DNA of 64,000 nt from the NCBI GenBank assembly GCA_963803245.1, contig CAWDLI010000018.1, positions 124,001 through 188,000 of the forward strand, given 5' to 3'. Shown here one piece after another: positions 1 through 8,760 of this stretch; position 1 is the first letter of the stretch; each line of letters begins with the position of its first letter. A program made the translations under genes and the position numbers. This stretch comes from JACVRW01 sp963803245. GTDB lineage: Bacteria > Actinomycetota > Thermoleophilia > Solirubrobacterales > Thermoleophilaceae. The notes under the pieces were generated by a model. That model was not told the origin of the DNA. It was given only the letters and a program-made list of their open reading frames with translations, and searched no databases.

Positions 1-1070
1 GCGCCGACGAACATGGCCGGGAACACTGGGCCCCCTCGGAAGCTGCTGAGCGCGATGGCGTAGGCGAGGCTCTTGCAGAGCACGAGCAGGAGCAGAGCGC
101 CGACGGACCAGTCGGCCGCGTTGTCGACCAGCGGGCCGAGCCCGGATTGCCCGGAGAACAGGACCTCCGAGAAGCCCTTGTCGGTGGCCTCGGCAAATCC
201 GAAGGCCAACCCGCCGATGACGAGCCCGAGAACGGGCATCAGGAGGATCCTGCGCGGGTCGACGTGCGGCCGGATGAGCAACGCGAGCGACTGGATGCCC
301 CGCCCGAGGAACGGCGCCACGAGTCCGAACGCGATGGACCAGCCGAACATCGCCACCGTGGGGCTGCCGAACTCGGGGACGTCGGGGATTGCGAGCGAGA
401 GAGTGCCGAGGCCCGTGAGGGAATCGAGGCCGACGAAGATGAGCGTGCCGATGCCCGCCGACAGGAGTCCCGGCACCAGCACCACGCCGAGCATGGCGCC
501 GCCGAAGCCGGAAGCCTCCAACAGCAAGAACGCTCCCAGGAGCGGCGAACCCAGCAGCGAGCTGATCGCGGCGAAGCTGCCCGCGCCCGCGATCACGGCA
601 CGCGCCGTGTCCGGCGCATCGCGTGACGCCAGGCGCATGGCCAGCGCCCCGAGCCCGCTTCCCAGCAGGATCAGCGGAGCCTCGGGCCCGATGACCACGC
701 CAAGGCTCAGCCCGGCCAGCGAGGCGAGCACCATCCCCGGGAGCTCGCGCGGCGGGAACACACCCCCGGGCTGGAACCCATCGGCGGGCGAGTGGCCGCC
801 GATGCCGGGGAGATAGGTGATCGAAAGCGCCACCAGCAGGCCGGCGAGGGCGAGCAACGGCATGGGCCACCAGCTCGGCGTGGTGTCGAAGCCGAGGTCG
901 TGCGGGATGGTCTCGAAGAAGGCGGTCTGAAGCTGGTCGACCACCGCGAGGAAGCCGTACGAGGCGGCCGACACGGGAACGCCGATGATCGCCGCCAGCA
1001 GGAGCAGCTTTAGGTACTGCGGGCTTCTGAGCAGCGCCTGAGGGTCGGGCGCCTCGGGGGAGGCCGCCAT
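1..1070 (-). CDS. ClC-family chloride channel/antiporter (3' end beyond window)
   Basis: Reading the minus strand from ATG at 1068-1070 gives an open frame of about 356 codons that runs off the left edge. It starts MAASPEAPDPQALLRSPQYL and then has many hydrophobic helices. Variant ClC filter motifs appear in order: GIGGHSP (residues ~105-111), GPEAP in place of the usual GREGP, and FRGGPVFPAMFVG at the window edge, the counterpart of the GxFxP region. ClC proteins are membrane Cl- channels or Cl-/H+ exchangers; which mode applies cannot be told here. The family call is firm. The gene is divergent from zwf (1191), with a 120-bp intergenic region that contains a palindrome. Confidence 0.85.
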   Translation of the reverse strand, partial: MAASPEAPDPQALLRSPQYLKLLLLAAIIGVPVSAASYGFLAVVDQLQTAFFETIPHDLGFDTTPSWWPMPLLALAGLLVALSITYLPGIGGHSPADGFQPGGVFPPRELPGMVLASLAGLSLGVVIGPEAPLILLGSGLGALAMRLASRDAPDTARAVIAGAGSFAAISSLLGSPLLGAFLLLEASGFGGAMLGVVLVPGLLSAGIGTLIFVGLDSLTGLGTLSLAIPDVPEFGSPTVAMFGWSIAFGLVAPFLGRGIQSLALLIRPHVDPRRILLMPVLGLVIGGLAFGFAEATDKGFSEVLFSGQSGLGPLVDNAADWSVGALLLLVLCKSLAYAIALSSFRGGPVFPAMFVG

Positions 1071-1103
1071 CGGTTGATCGTCGCTGCCCCGCACCCGCAG
1101 GTA

Positions 1104-1122
1104 ATCACCTCGATCGGGTGAT
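1104..1122. promoter_or_regulatory. Palindrome ATCACCT-N5-GGGTGAT, candidate operator (site A)
   Basis: ATCACCTCGATCGGGTGAT lies midway between the divergent ClC gene and zwf. It matches the consensus ATCACCC-N5-GGGTGAT at 13 of 14 arm positions; three more copies lie at 12141, 13558 and 21085. The arm spacing and divergent-promoter position suit a dimeric regulator. The binding protein is unknown. Confidence 0.55.
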
Positions 1123-1190
1123 GCTCCGGGAGGACCGGGGCTCCAGAATCCTCGTCTCGGGCTGACTCGCACCGCAACGAAAGGCACGTG

Positions 1191-2624
1191 ATGACTACCG
1201 CGGTACGACCTGGCATTCGCACCGCCCCGGACGGCGAACAGGCACCCGCCGACGTGCTCGTCGTCTTCGGCATCAGCGGCGACCTCGCCAAGGTGATGAC
1301 CTTCCACTCGCTCTACCGGCTCGAGCGGCGCGGGCTCCTGGGCTGTCCGATCGTGGGCGTGGCCGGCGACGACTGGACCACCGACGACCTCCGCGACCAC
1401 GCTCGTCAGGCGATCGTCGCGTGCGGGGAGACGATCGACGACGAGGTGTTCGATCGCTTCGCCAAGCGGCTCTCCTACCTCAGCGGCGACTTCGGCGATC
1501 CGGGCACGTTCGAGCGGCTCGCGAAGGAGCTCGGTGGGGCGCGAAGCCCTGTCTTCTACCTCGAGATCCCACCGTCGCTGTTCGGCATGGTCATCAAGGG
1601 CCTGGCGGACGCGGGCCTGACGAAGGACGCCCGCGTGGTGGTCGAGAAGCCGTTCGGCCACGACCTCGCCTCTGCCCGTGCGCTCGCCGCGGAGGTGCAC
1701 GAGTACATCGACGAGTCCCAGCTCTACCGGATCGACCACTTCCTGGGAAAGATGGGCCTGGCGGAGATCCTCTACCTGCGCTTCGCGAACACGGTCTTCG
1801 AGCCGCTGTGGAACCGCAACTACCTGTCGTCGGTCCAGATCACCATGGCGGAGGACTTCGGCGTGGAGGACCGTGGCCATTTCTACGACCCCGTGGGAGC
1901 GGTGCGCGACGTGGTGGTGAACCACCTGATGCAGGTGATCGGGGCGGCCGCCATGGAGCCTCTCTCCTCGGGGGACGCGCCGGTCCTGAAGGATGCCATG
2001 GTGGCCCTCTACCGGGCCATGCCCGAGGCCGACCCCAAGCAGTACGTGCGCGGACAGTACGAGGGCTACCGGGAGATCGACGGCGTGGCCGGCGACTCGA
2101 CCACGGAGACCTACGCGGCCATACGGCTCGAGATCGACAACTGGCGCTGGTCGGGGGTCCCGTTCTTCATCCGCACGGGTAAGCACCTGCCCGTGTTGCA
2201 GACCGAGCTGCGGCTCGTGTTCAAGGAGCCACCACGCCTGGGCTTCCGCCTCGAGGAGTCCGACCGCCCGGACACGGACCAGCTCGTGATCAAGCTCGAC
2301 CCCAGCACCGGCATCAGGCTGCTCGTGAACGCCCAGCGTGGCGACGCGCGGCCGCCCGAGGCGATCAGCCTGGACATGGAGTTCGCGGAGGAGGGCGGTG
2401 AGGGCCCGACCCCCTACGAGGTGCTGCTGCACGCAGCGATGCTCGGCGACAGCAAGCGCTTCACCCGGCAGGATGGCGTCGAAGAGGCCTGGCGGGTGTT
2501 CCAGCCGCTGATCGACTCGCCCCCGCCGGTGCACCCGTACGCGAAGGGATCGTGGGGGCCTGCGGCCGCCGACCAGCTGGTCGACGCCCACGGCGGTTGG
2601 CGCGGCCCCTGGGTGGCGTCATGA
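1191..2624 (+). CDS. zwf: Glucose-6-phosphate dehydrogenase (divergent paralogue)
   Basis: About 477 aa. Oxidises glucose 6-phosphate to 6-phosphogluconolactone with NAD(P)+ in the cytoplasm. The N-terminal dinucleotide site reads VVFGISGDLAKVM, where most enzymes have GDLAKRKL. The substrate motif reads RIDHFLGKM rather than RIDHYLGKE, keeping the catalytic His and Lys. VVVEKPFGHD and the C-terminal IRTGKHLP are also typical. A GTG lies at 1188, but ATG at 1191 sits better behind GAAAGG at 1179-1184. The stop overlaps the next ATG (ATGA at 2621). A canonical paralogue lies at 46086-47615, so this copy may be specialised. It is the first gene of a co-directional run to 10752. Confidence 0.9.
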   Translation: MTTAVRPGIRTAPDGEQAPADVLVVFGISGDLAKVMTFHSLYRLERRGLLGCPIVGVAGDDWTTDDLRDHARQAIVACGETIDDEVFDRFAKRLSYLSGDFGDPGTFERLAKELGGARSPVFYLEIPPSLFGMVIKGLADAGLTKDARVVVEKPFGHDLASARALAAEVHEYIDESQLYRIDHFLGKMGLAEILYLRFANTVFEPLWNRNYLSSVQITMAEDFGVEDRGHFYDPVGAVRDVVVNHLMQVIGAAAMEPLSSGDAPVLKDAMVALYRAMPEADPKQYVRGQYEGYREIDGVAGDSTTETYAAIRLEIDNWRWSGVPFFIRTGKHLPVLQTELRLVFKEPPRLGFRLEESDRPDTDQLVIKLDPSTGIRLLVNAQRGDARPPEAISLDMEFAEEGGEGPTPYEVLLHAAMLGDSKRFTRQDGVEEAWRVFQPLIDSPPPVHPYAKGSWGPAAADQLVDAHGGWRGPWVAS

Positions 2625-4504
2625 GCACCCCGAGACCGCCGCCCAGCGCCGCCGCGCCGTCCCCGTTCCCGCCGATCGCCGACTACGCGTTTCTCTCGAA
2701 CTGCCACACGGGCGCGCTGGTGGCGCCCGACGGCGCGATCGATTGGCTCTGCGTGCCGCGGTTCGACTCGCCGAGCATCTTCGGCACGCTGCTCGACCGC
2801 GGGGCCGGCGTCTTCCGGCTCGGGCCGTACGGGTTCAACGTGCCCACGGCCCGGTTCTACGAGCCCGGCACGAACACCGTGGCCACCACGTGGAACACGC
2901 CCACCGGATGGATTCTGGTGCGCGACGCGCTGACCATGGGTCCCAGCCGCGGGGAGGATCAGATCACACCTCATACGCGGCCTCCGGCCGACGACGACGC
3001 CGACCACCTGCTCGTGCGCACCGTCCTCTGCATCGAGGGCAACGTGGAGATCGAGCTGGTGTGCGAGCCGGCCTTCGACTACGGGCGCGCCCCCGCCGAG
3101 TGGTCGATGGAGGGCAGCGACCGCCACACGGCCGACGCCACCGGGGCGGGCCAGACCATCCGGCTGCGAACGGACATGGCGATCGGCATCGAGGGCGACC
3201 GCGTGCGGGCTCGCCACGTCGTGTCCCAGGGCGACCAGGTCTACTGCTCGCTCTCCTGGTCCGAGGAGCTGGACTCGCCGCAGGACATCGACGAGGCCAA
3301 CGCGCGGATGGCGGCCACACAGCGGTTCTGGCGAGGCTGGCTCGGGCGCGCCCGCAATATCGACCACCGCTGGCGCCAGCCGATCCAGCGCTCGGCGCTG
3401 GCGATCAAGGGTCTCACCTACATGCCGACCGGCGCCACCGTGGCCGCCCTCACCACCTCGCTGCCCGAGACGCCCGGCGGTGAGCGCAACTGGGACTACC
3501 GGTACACCTGGATGCGCGACACGACCTTCACCCTCCAGGCGCTCCACTGGCTCCAGCTGGACTGGGAGGCCGACGAGTTCATGCAGTTCGTCGCCGATCT
3601 CGAGGCCAACGAGGACGGCGCGCTTCAGATCATGTACGGCATCGACGGGCGGCGCGACCTCACCGAGTCCACGCGCGACGAGCTCTTCGGGTACATGGGA
3701 GCGAGCCCGGTTCGAATCGGCAACGGCGCCTTCGACCAGCGCCAGAACGACGTCTTCGGCGCCGTGCTCGACTCGATCCTGCTGCACACCCGCCGCAGCC
3801 AGCGCCTCCCCCGGCGCCTGTGGCCGATCGTCCAGTCCCAGGCCGAGTGCGCCACCGCCGTCTGGCGCAACCCGGACCAGGGGATCTGGGAGGCTCGCGG
3901 CGCGCCGCAGCACTACGTGTCGTCCAAGCTCATGTGCTGGGTCGCCCTGGACCGCGCCGCCAAGCTGGCGGAGATTCGTGGCGGTCCGGAGCTCGGGGCC
4001 ACGTGGCGGGCCACCGCCGAGGAGATCAAGGCGGACATCCTGGAGCACGGCCTGAAGGACGGCGTGCTCCGCCAGCACTACGAGACCGAGGCGCTGGATG
4101 CGTCCACGTTGCTGGCGGCGATCTTCGGCTTCCTGCCGGGGGACGACGAGCGCCTGCGCAAGTCGGTCGACGCGATCGCCAACGACCTGACCGAGGACGG
4201 CTTCGTCCTGCGCTACCGCACCGGGGAGACGGACGACGGCCTGTCCGGCAAGGAGGGGAGCTTCCTGATCTGCTCCTTCTGGCTCGTCTCGGCGCTGGCC
4301 ATAGTGGGTGAGGAGCAGCGCGCCCGGGACCTGATGGAGAAGCTGTTGAGCGTGGCCTCGCCGCTCGGCCTGTACGCGGAGGAGTTCGACACCAGCACCG
4401 GCCGGCACCTCGGGAACTTCCCGCAGGCCTTCTCGCACCTTGCCCTGATCGAGGCCGCGGCGAGGATCATCCTCTCCGAGCGCCTCAAGGAGATGACCGA
4501 ATGA
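2621..4504 (+). CDS. GH15 glycoside hydrolase (trehalase/glucoamylase type)
   Basis: 627 aa. Cytoplasmic GH15 enzymes release glucose from trehalose or alpha-glucans. The N-terminal region PIADYAFLSNCHTGALVAPD is the usual beta-sandwich start, and the (alpha/alpha)6 domain carries TSLPETPGGERNWDYRYTWM at about residue 280-299. The ATG at 2621 overlaps the zwf stop; an upstream in-frame start lies inside zwf and is rejected. There is no signal peptide, so an intracellular substrate (trehalose, maltodextrin or glycogen) is likely. Actinobacterial members of this branch include trehalases, but sequence alone does not settle the substrate. The stop overlaps the GMC start. A paralogue is at 43090-45019. 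Confidence 0.85.
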   Translation: MSTPRPPPSAAAPSPFPPIADYAFLSNCHTGALVAPDGAIDWLCVPRFDSPSIFGTLLDRGAGVFRLGPYGFNVPTARFYEPGTNTVATTWNTPTGWILVRDALTMGPSRGEDQITPHTRPPADDDADHLLVRTVLCIEGNVEIELVCEPAFDYGRAPAEWSMEGSDRHTADATGAGQTIRLRTDMAIGIEGDRVRARHVVSQGDQVYCSLSWSEELDSPQDIDEANARMAATQRFWRGWLGRARNIDHRWRQPIQRSALAIKGLTYMPTGATVAALTTSLPETPGGERNWDYRYTWMRDTTFTLQALHWLQLDWEADEFMQFVADLEANEDGALQIMYGIDGRRDLTESTRDELFGYMGASPVRIGNGAFDQRQNDVFGAVLDSILLHTRRSQRLPRRLWPIVQSQAECATAVWRNPDQGIWEARGAPQHYVSSKLMCWVALDRAAKLAEIRGGPELGATWRATAEEIKADILEHGLKDGVLRQHYETEALDASTLLAAIFGFLPGDDERLRKSVDAIANDLTEDGFVLRYRTGETDDGLSGKEGSFLICSFWLVSALAIVGEEQRARDLMEKLLSVASPLGLYAEEFDTSTGRHLGNFPQAFSHLALIEAAARIILSERLKEMTE

Positions 4505-6060
4505 GCTCCTACGACGTCATCGTCATCGGCAGCGGCGCCGGCGGCGGCACGCTCGTCCACCGCCTGGCCTCTTCGGGCAAGCGGATACTTCTGCTGGAGC
4601 GCGGTGACTGGCTGACCCGCGAGCCCCAGAACTGGAGCGCGGCGGACGTGTTCGTGGACAACAGGTACGTCTCCCCGGACACCTGGTACGACGCCGAGAC
4701 CGCCAAGGCCTTCCAACCCCAGATCCACTACTTCGTCGGCGGGGCCACGAAGCTCTACGGCGCGGCGCTCTACCGCCTGCGCCAGGAGGACTTCGGCGAG
4801 CTGACCCACCACGACGGCATCTCCCCGGCCTGGCCCATCTCCTACGACGAGATGGAGCCGTACTACACGCAGGCGGAGCAGCTCTACCAGGTGCACGGAG
4901 CGCGCGGCGAGGATCCGACCGAGCCGCACGCGAGCGCCCCGTATCCGTTCCCGGCCGTCTCCCACGAGCCGCGCATCCAGCAGCTCTCGGACGACCTCGA
5001 GGCCGAGGGGCTGCACCCCTTCCACGCCCCCTGCGGGGTGATGCTCAACGAGGACGACATGCCGCACGGCAATTGCGTGCGCTGCTCCACCTGCGACGGC
5101 TTCCCGTGCCTCGTCCACGCCAAGTCCGACGCCGAGGTGCTGGCGGTGCGGCCGGCGCTCGAGCACCCGAACGTGACGATGCTGACGGGCGCGCGGGCGG
5201 TGGCGCTGGGCACCAACCCGGCGGGCACCGCCGTCACCGAGGTGGTGGTTGAGCGCGAAGGTGCTCAGGAAACCCACTCCGCCGACATCGTCGTGGTGTC
5301 CTGCGGGGCGGCGAACTCCGCCAAGCTGCTGCTCGCCTCCGGCAGCGACAAGCACCCCAACGGCCTGGCCAACGGGTCCGACCAGGTGGGACGCAACTAC
5401 ACGTTCCACAACAGCCAGGCCGTGCTGGCCCTGTCGAAGGAAGAGAACCCGACGGTGTTCCAGAAGACGCTCGGGGTCAACGACTTCTATTTCGGCAGCG
5501 ACGACTTCGAGTACCCGATGGGGAACATCCAGATGGTCGGCAAGTCGTCGGCGCCGATGTACCGCGGCGAGAAGCCGCTCGAGACCAAGCTCGCGCCCAC
5601 GCGGACGCTGGAGAACATGGCGCGCCACGCGGTCGACTTCTGGCTTTCCACCGAGGACCTGCCCCGCCCCGACAACCGGGTCACGCTCGATCGGGACGGG
5701 AACATCAGGCTCAGCTACACGCCGTCCAACGACAAGCCCAAGGAGCGCCTGTTCCACCAGCTCAAGTCGATGCTCGGGCAGCTCGGGATGCACCACGACC
5801 ACCTCGTCCCGCGTCACGCGTACCTGAAGAACGAGATCCCGGTCGCGGGAGTGGCCCATCAGGCCGGTACCTGCCGCTTCGGCAAGGACCCCGAGACGTC
5901 CGTGCTGAACGCGGACTGCCGGGCCCACGAGCTCGACAACCTCTACGTCGTGGACACGAGCTTCTTCCCCAGCATCGGGGCGGTCAACCCGGCACTGACC
6001 GCGATGGCCAACGGGCTGCGCGTCGGGGACCACCTGCTCGGGCGGCTGGGTGGCGGATAG
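4501..6060 (+). CDS. GMC-family FAD oxidoreductase with a Cys cluster
   Basis: 519 aa. GMC flavoenzymes oxidise alcohol groups of sugars and sterols and pass electrons to oxygen or another acceptor. The N-terminal FAD fold is clear (VIVIGSGAGGGTL, residues ~7-19), as are FVGGATKLYGAALYRLR (~78-94) and the C-terminal NLYVVDTSFFPSIGAVNP with the active-site HQAGTCRFG. Residues 192-203 contain C-x2-C-x2-C-x4-C, a plausible Fe-S ligand set like that of some FAD-dependent glucose dehydrogenases; this is inference. No Tat or Sec signal is visible. ATG at 4501 overlaps the GH15 stop. Given its neighbours, glucose released by GH15 is a reasonable candidate substrate. Confidence 0.85.
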   Translation: MSSYDVIVIGSGAGGGTLVHRLASSGKRILLLERGDWLTREPQNWSAADVFVDNRYVSPDTWYDAETAKAFQPQIHYFVGGATKLYGAALYRLRQEDFGELTHHDGISPAWPISYDEMEPYYTQAEQLYQVHGARGEDPTEPHASAPYPFPAVSHEPRIQQLSDDLEAEGLHPFHAPCGVMLNEDDMPHGNCVRCSTCDGFPCLVHAKSDAEVLAVRPALEHPNVTMLTGARAVALGTNPAGTAVTEVVVEREGAQETHSADIVVVSCGAANSAKLLLASGSDKHPNGLANGSDQVGRNYTFHNSQAVLALSKEENPTVFQKTLGVNDFYFGSDDFEYPMGNIQMVGKSSAPMYRGEKPLETKLAPTRTLENMARHAVDFWLSTEDLPRPDNRVTLDRDGNIRLSYTPSNDKPKERLFHQLKSMLGQLGMHHDHLVPRHAYLKNEIPVAGVAHQAGTCRFGKDPETSVLNADCRAHELDNLYVVDTSFFPSIGAVNPALTAMANGLRVGDHLLGRLGGG

Positions 6061-7375
6061 CGGCACAGGCAAGCGCCGGCGCAGGGTCGTGATCGTCGGC
6101 GGGGGGTTCGGCGGGCTCGCCGCCGCGCGCCGCCTGCGGCGCGCCGACGTGGACGTGACGGTCATCGACAGGATGAACCATCACCTCTTCCAGCCGCTGC
6201 TCTACCAGGTGGCGGTCGGCGCGGTTTCGACTGGGGAGTGCGCCGCGCCGATCCGGGTGGCGCTCAGGCACGGCCGCCGCATCAACGTGTTGATGGACGA
6301 GGTGGTGGACGTGGACGTGGACGCGCGGGAGGTCGTCCTCGACCGCGGCGAGCGGATCGGCTACGACAGCCTCATCGTCGCGTGCGGCGCGGAGACGTCC
6401 TACTTCGGCAAGGACGAGTGGCAGGACGTGACGTGCGGGTTGAAGACGCTGGCCGACGCCGTGGACCTGCGCAACCGCATCTTCGGCGCGTTCGAGCAGG
6501 CGGAGCGGACCACGGATCCGGAAGCCCGAAAGGAATGGCTGACCTTCGCGGTCATCGGCGGCGGCCCGACCGGCGTGGAGATCGCAGGCGCGCTTGCGGT
6601 CGCGGCCAAGGACTCGCGGAAGGGGGACTACGCGAACATCGCCCCCGAGGATTCGCAGGTGATCCTGCTCGATGCCGGCGAGCGCGTCCTCTCTCCTTTC
6701 AGCGAGTCGCTGTCGGCCAAGGCCGCCAAGGGGCTGGCCGAGCTCGGCGTGACCGTGCGCGAAGGCGTGCGGGCCACGGCGATCGACACGCGCGGAGTGA
6801 CGATCGATGTGGGCGGCTCGAGCGAGCGGATCACCAGCCGCACGGTCATCTGGGCCGCCGGCGTACGGACCGTCGGCTTCACCGGAACCCTCGCCCGCGC
6901 AACCGGGGCGGAGACCGACCGCGGTGGGCGCATCAAGGTCCAGCCGGACCTGACGGTGCCCGGCCATCCCGAGATCTCGGTGATCGGCGACATCGCCAAC
7001 CTCGAGGGTCCCGGCGCCAGGCCGCTGCCGGGCCTGGCGACGGTCGCGATCCAGCAGGCGGCCCACGTGGCAAAGGCGATCAGGCGCGGGCAGCCGGGGG
7101 CCACCAAGCCCTTCAAGTACCTCGACAAGGGCGCCCTGGCGGTCATCGGAAGGGGCCGGGCGATCTGCGAGATCAGAGGCCTGAAATTCTCCGGCCGGAT
7201 GGCGCTCGCCACCTATCTCGGAGTGCACCTCTTCTACCTCGGTGGCGAGGGCAAGCGTCTCAAGCTCCTCATCGACTGGATCACCACGCGGATCGGCAAC
7301 CGTGGGAACCAGGTGATCCAGGGTGACCTCTCGAGCGTCGAGCGGGCGCCGCCGAGGGAGGCGGCTCCAAGCTGA
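6050..7375 (+). CDS. ndh: Type II NADH dehydrogenase (NDH-2)
   Basis: 441 aa. A single-subunit, non-proton-pumping flavoenzyme that moves electrons from NADH to quinone at the inner face of the membrane. VVIVGGGFGGLAAARRL (~residues 13-29) binds FAD, FAVIGGGPTGVEIAGAL (~165-181) binds NADH, and the AIQQAAHVAKAIRR region near the C-terminus lies at the quinone side in NDH-2 enzymes. YLGVHLFYLGG is the amphipathic tail segment. GTG at 6050 is the start and overlaps the GMC stop by 11 bases. It sits directly before cydAB, so its electrons have an obvious outlet to the bd oxidase. Confidence 0.9.
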   Translation: MADSGTGKRRRRVVIVGGGFGGLAAARRLRRADVDVTVIDRMNHHLFQPLLYQVAVGAVSTGECAAPIRVALRHGRRINVLMDEVVDVDVDAREVVLDRGERIGYDSLIVACGAETSYFGKDEWQDVTCGLKTLADAVDLRNRIFGAFEQAERTTDPEARKEWLTFAVIGGGPTGVEIAGALAVAAKDSRKGDYANIAPEDSQVILLDAGERVLSPFSESLSAKAAKGLAELGVTVREGVRATAIDTRGVTIDVGGSSERITSRTVIWAAGVRTVGFTGTLARATGAETDRGGRIKVQPDLTVPGHPEISVIGDIANLEGPGARPLPGLATVAIQQAAHVAKAIRRGQPGATKPFKYLDKGALAVIGRGRAICEIRGLKFSGRMALATYLGVHLFYLGGEGKRLKLLIDWITTRIGNRGNQVIQGDLSSVERAPPREAAPS

Positions 7376-7422
7376 TCGACGTCCTCCCAATCGCCTCGGA
7401 GCTCGAGGCCGCGCGGAGCCAG

Positions 7423-8760
7423 ATGGCATTCACGCTCGGGTTCCACATCATCCTCGCCTGCATCGGGGTGGCCTTCCCGGCGATGATGCTGATCGCGAAC
7501 TACCGCGGGCTGCGCCACGACGACGCGGACGCAATGCTGCTCGCCCGGCGCTGGTCGAAGGTCGCTGCCGTGACGTTCGCCGTCGGGGCGGTCACGGGCA
7601 CGGTGCTCTCGTTCGAGTTCGGGTTGCTCTGGCCCGCGTTCACGAGCCGGTTCGGCGAGGTGTTCGGGGTCCTGTTCGCGATCGAGGGCATCTTCTTCTT
7701 CCTCGAGGCGATCTTCATCGCGATCTACATCTTCGGCTGGAAGCGCCTGTCCGGGTGGGCGCACTTCTGGACCGGCGTCCCGATAGCGATCACGGGACTC
7801 GGGGGAGCGTTCTCGGTGGTCGCCGTCAACTCGTGGATGAACCAGCCACAGGGCTACACGCTCTCGGGCGGGGAGGTCACGGACGTCGAGCCGCTGAAGG
7901 TGATCTTCAACCCGGCGGTCCCCTACGAGGTCCCTCACATGATCCTCGCCGCGTACATGGTCACCGGCTTCCTGGTCGCGTCCGTCTACGCGGTGGGCAT
8001 GCTGCGCGGGCGGCGCGACCGCTACCACCGGCTGGGACTGCTGATTCCGCTCACGGTGGCCTGCCTCGCGACGCCGATCCAACTCGCGGTGGGTGACATC
8101 GCCGCTCGTTCGATCGCCAAGGATCAGCCGATCAAGTTCGCGGCGATGGAGTGCGTCCAGACGACATCGACGCACGTCACCGAATACATAGGCGGCCGCT
8201 GCACGGAGGACGGCGTGAAGGGCGGTATCGGGATCCCGGGGCTCGACTCGTGGCTGGTGGGCTTCAGCACCGACACCGAGGTGATCGGACTGGACACCGT
8301 GCCGCCCGAGGACCGTCCACCGGCGAACACGATGCTCCACTGGGCCTTCGATGCGATGGTCGGGATCGGCACGGCGCTGATGGGACTGGCTCTGTGGCTC
8401 GCCTGGGGCTGGTGGCGCAGGCGCGACATCCCCAGGTCCCGCTGGTTCCTGCGTGCGGTCGCCGTCTCCGGGATCGCCGCGATCGTGGCGATGGAATGCG
8501 GCTGGATCGTGACCGAGGTCGGCCGCCAGCCGTGGGTCGTCTACAACGTCATGCGGACCGAGGACGCGATCACCGGCGCCAGCGGGGTCTGGGTGACCTT
8601 CACGATCGCGCTCGTGCTGTACACCGGGCTCGGCATCGCGACCGTGGTGACGCTGCGAGCGATGGCGCGGCGCTGGCGCGAGGAGGACGAGGCCGACGAC
8701 GTGCCGTACGCCCCGCGTCCGAGCGCTCCGCCGCCGGAACTTCCCGGAGACTCGCGTTGA
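7423..8760 (+). CDS. cydA: Cytochrome bd ubiquinol oxidase subunit I
   Basis: About 445 aa from ATG 7423. CydA binds hemes b558, b595 and d and oxidises quinol, reducing O2 to water. GWIVTEVGRQPWVVYNVMRT contains the diagnostic GRQPW; TLGFHIILA holds a conserved His of the first helix; the Q-loop is short. Homology extends upstream of ATG 7423: codons from 7372 read IDVLPIASELEAARSQ, the normal CydA N-terminus, with no ATG or GTG among them. The true start may therefore be the CTG at 7372, behind GAGGGAGG (7354-7361) and overlapping the ndh stop. The stop overlaps the cydB TTG. Confidence 0.9.
   Translation: MAFTLGFHIILACIGVAFPAMMLIANYRGLRHDDADAMLLARRWSKVAAVTFAVGAVTGTVLSFEFGLLWPAFTSRFGEVFGVLFAIEGIFFFLEAIFIAIYIFGWKRLSGWAHFWTGVPIAITGLGGAFSVVAVNSWMNQPQGYTLSGGEVTDVEPLKVIFNPAVPYEVPHMILAAYMVTGFLVASVYAVGMLRGRRDRYHRLGLLIPLTVACLATPIQLAVGDIAARSIAKDQPIKFAAMECVQTTSTHVTEYIGGRCTEDGVKGGIGIPGLDSWLVGFSTDTEVIGLDTVPPEDRPPANTMLHWAFDAMVGIGTALMGLALWLAWGWWRRRDIPRSRWFLRAVAVSGIAAIVAMECGWIVTEVGRQPWVVYNVMRTEDAITGASGVWVTFTIALVLYTGLGIATVVTLRAMARRWREEDEADDVPYAPRPSAPPPELPGDSR

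Noticed and set aside
73..1013. Plus-strand frames at the left edge
   Set aside because: The minus strand encodes an evident ClC channel over the same bases.
3704..3725. tRNA-like GGTTCGAATC
   Set aside because: Inside conserved GH15 coding sequence with no cloverleaf around it.
2414..4438. 674-residue open frame on the minus strand
   Set aside because: Antisense shadow of the GH15 gene; composition is Arg/Gly/Val-rich with no family signal. Such shadows are common at this GC content.
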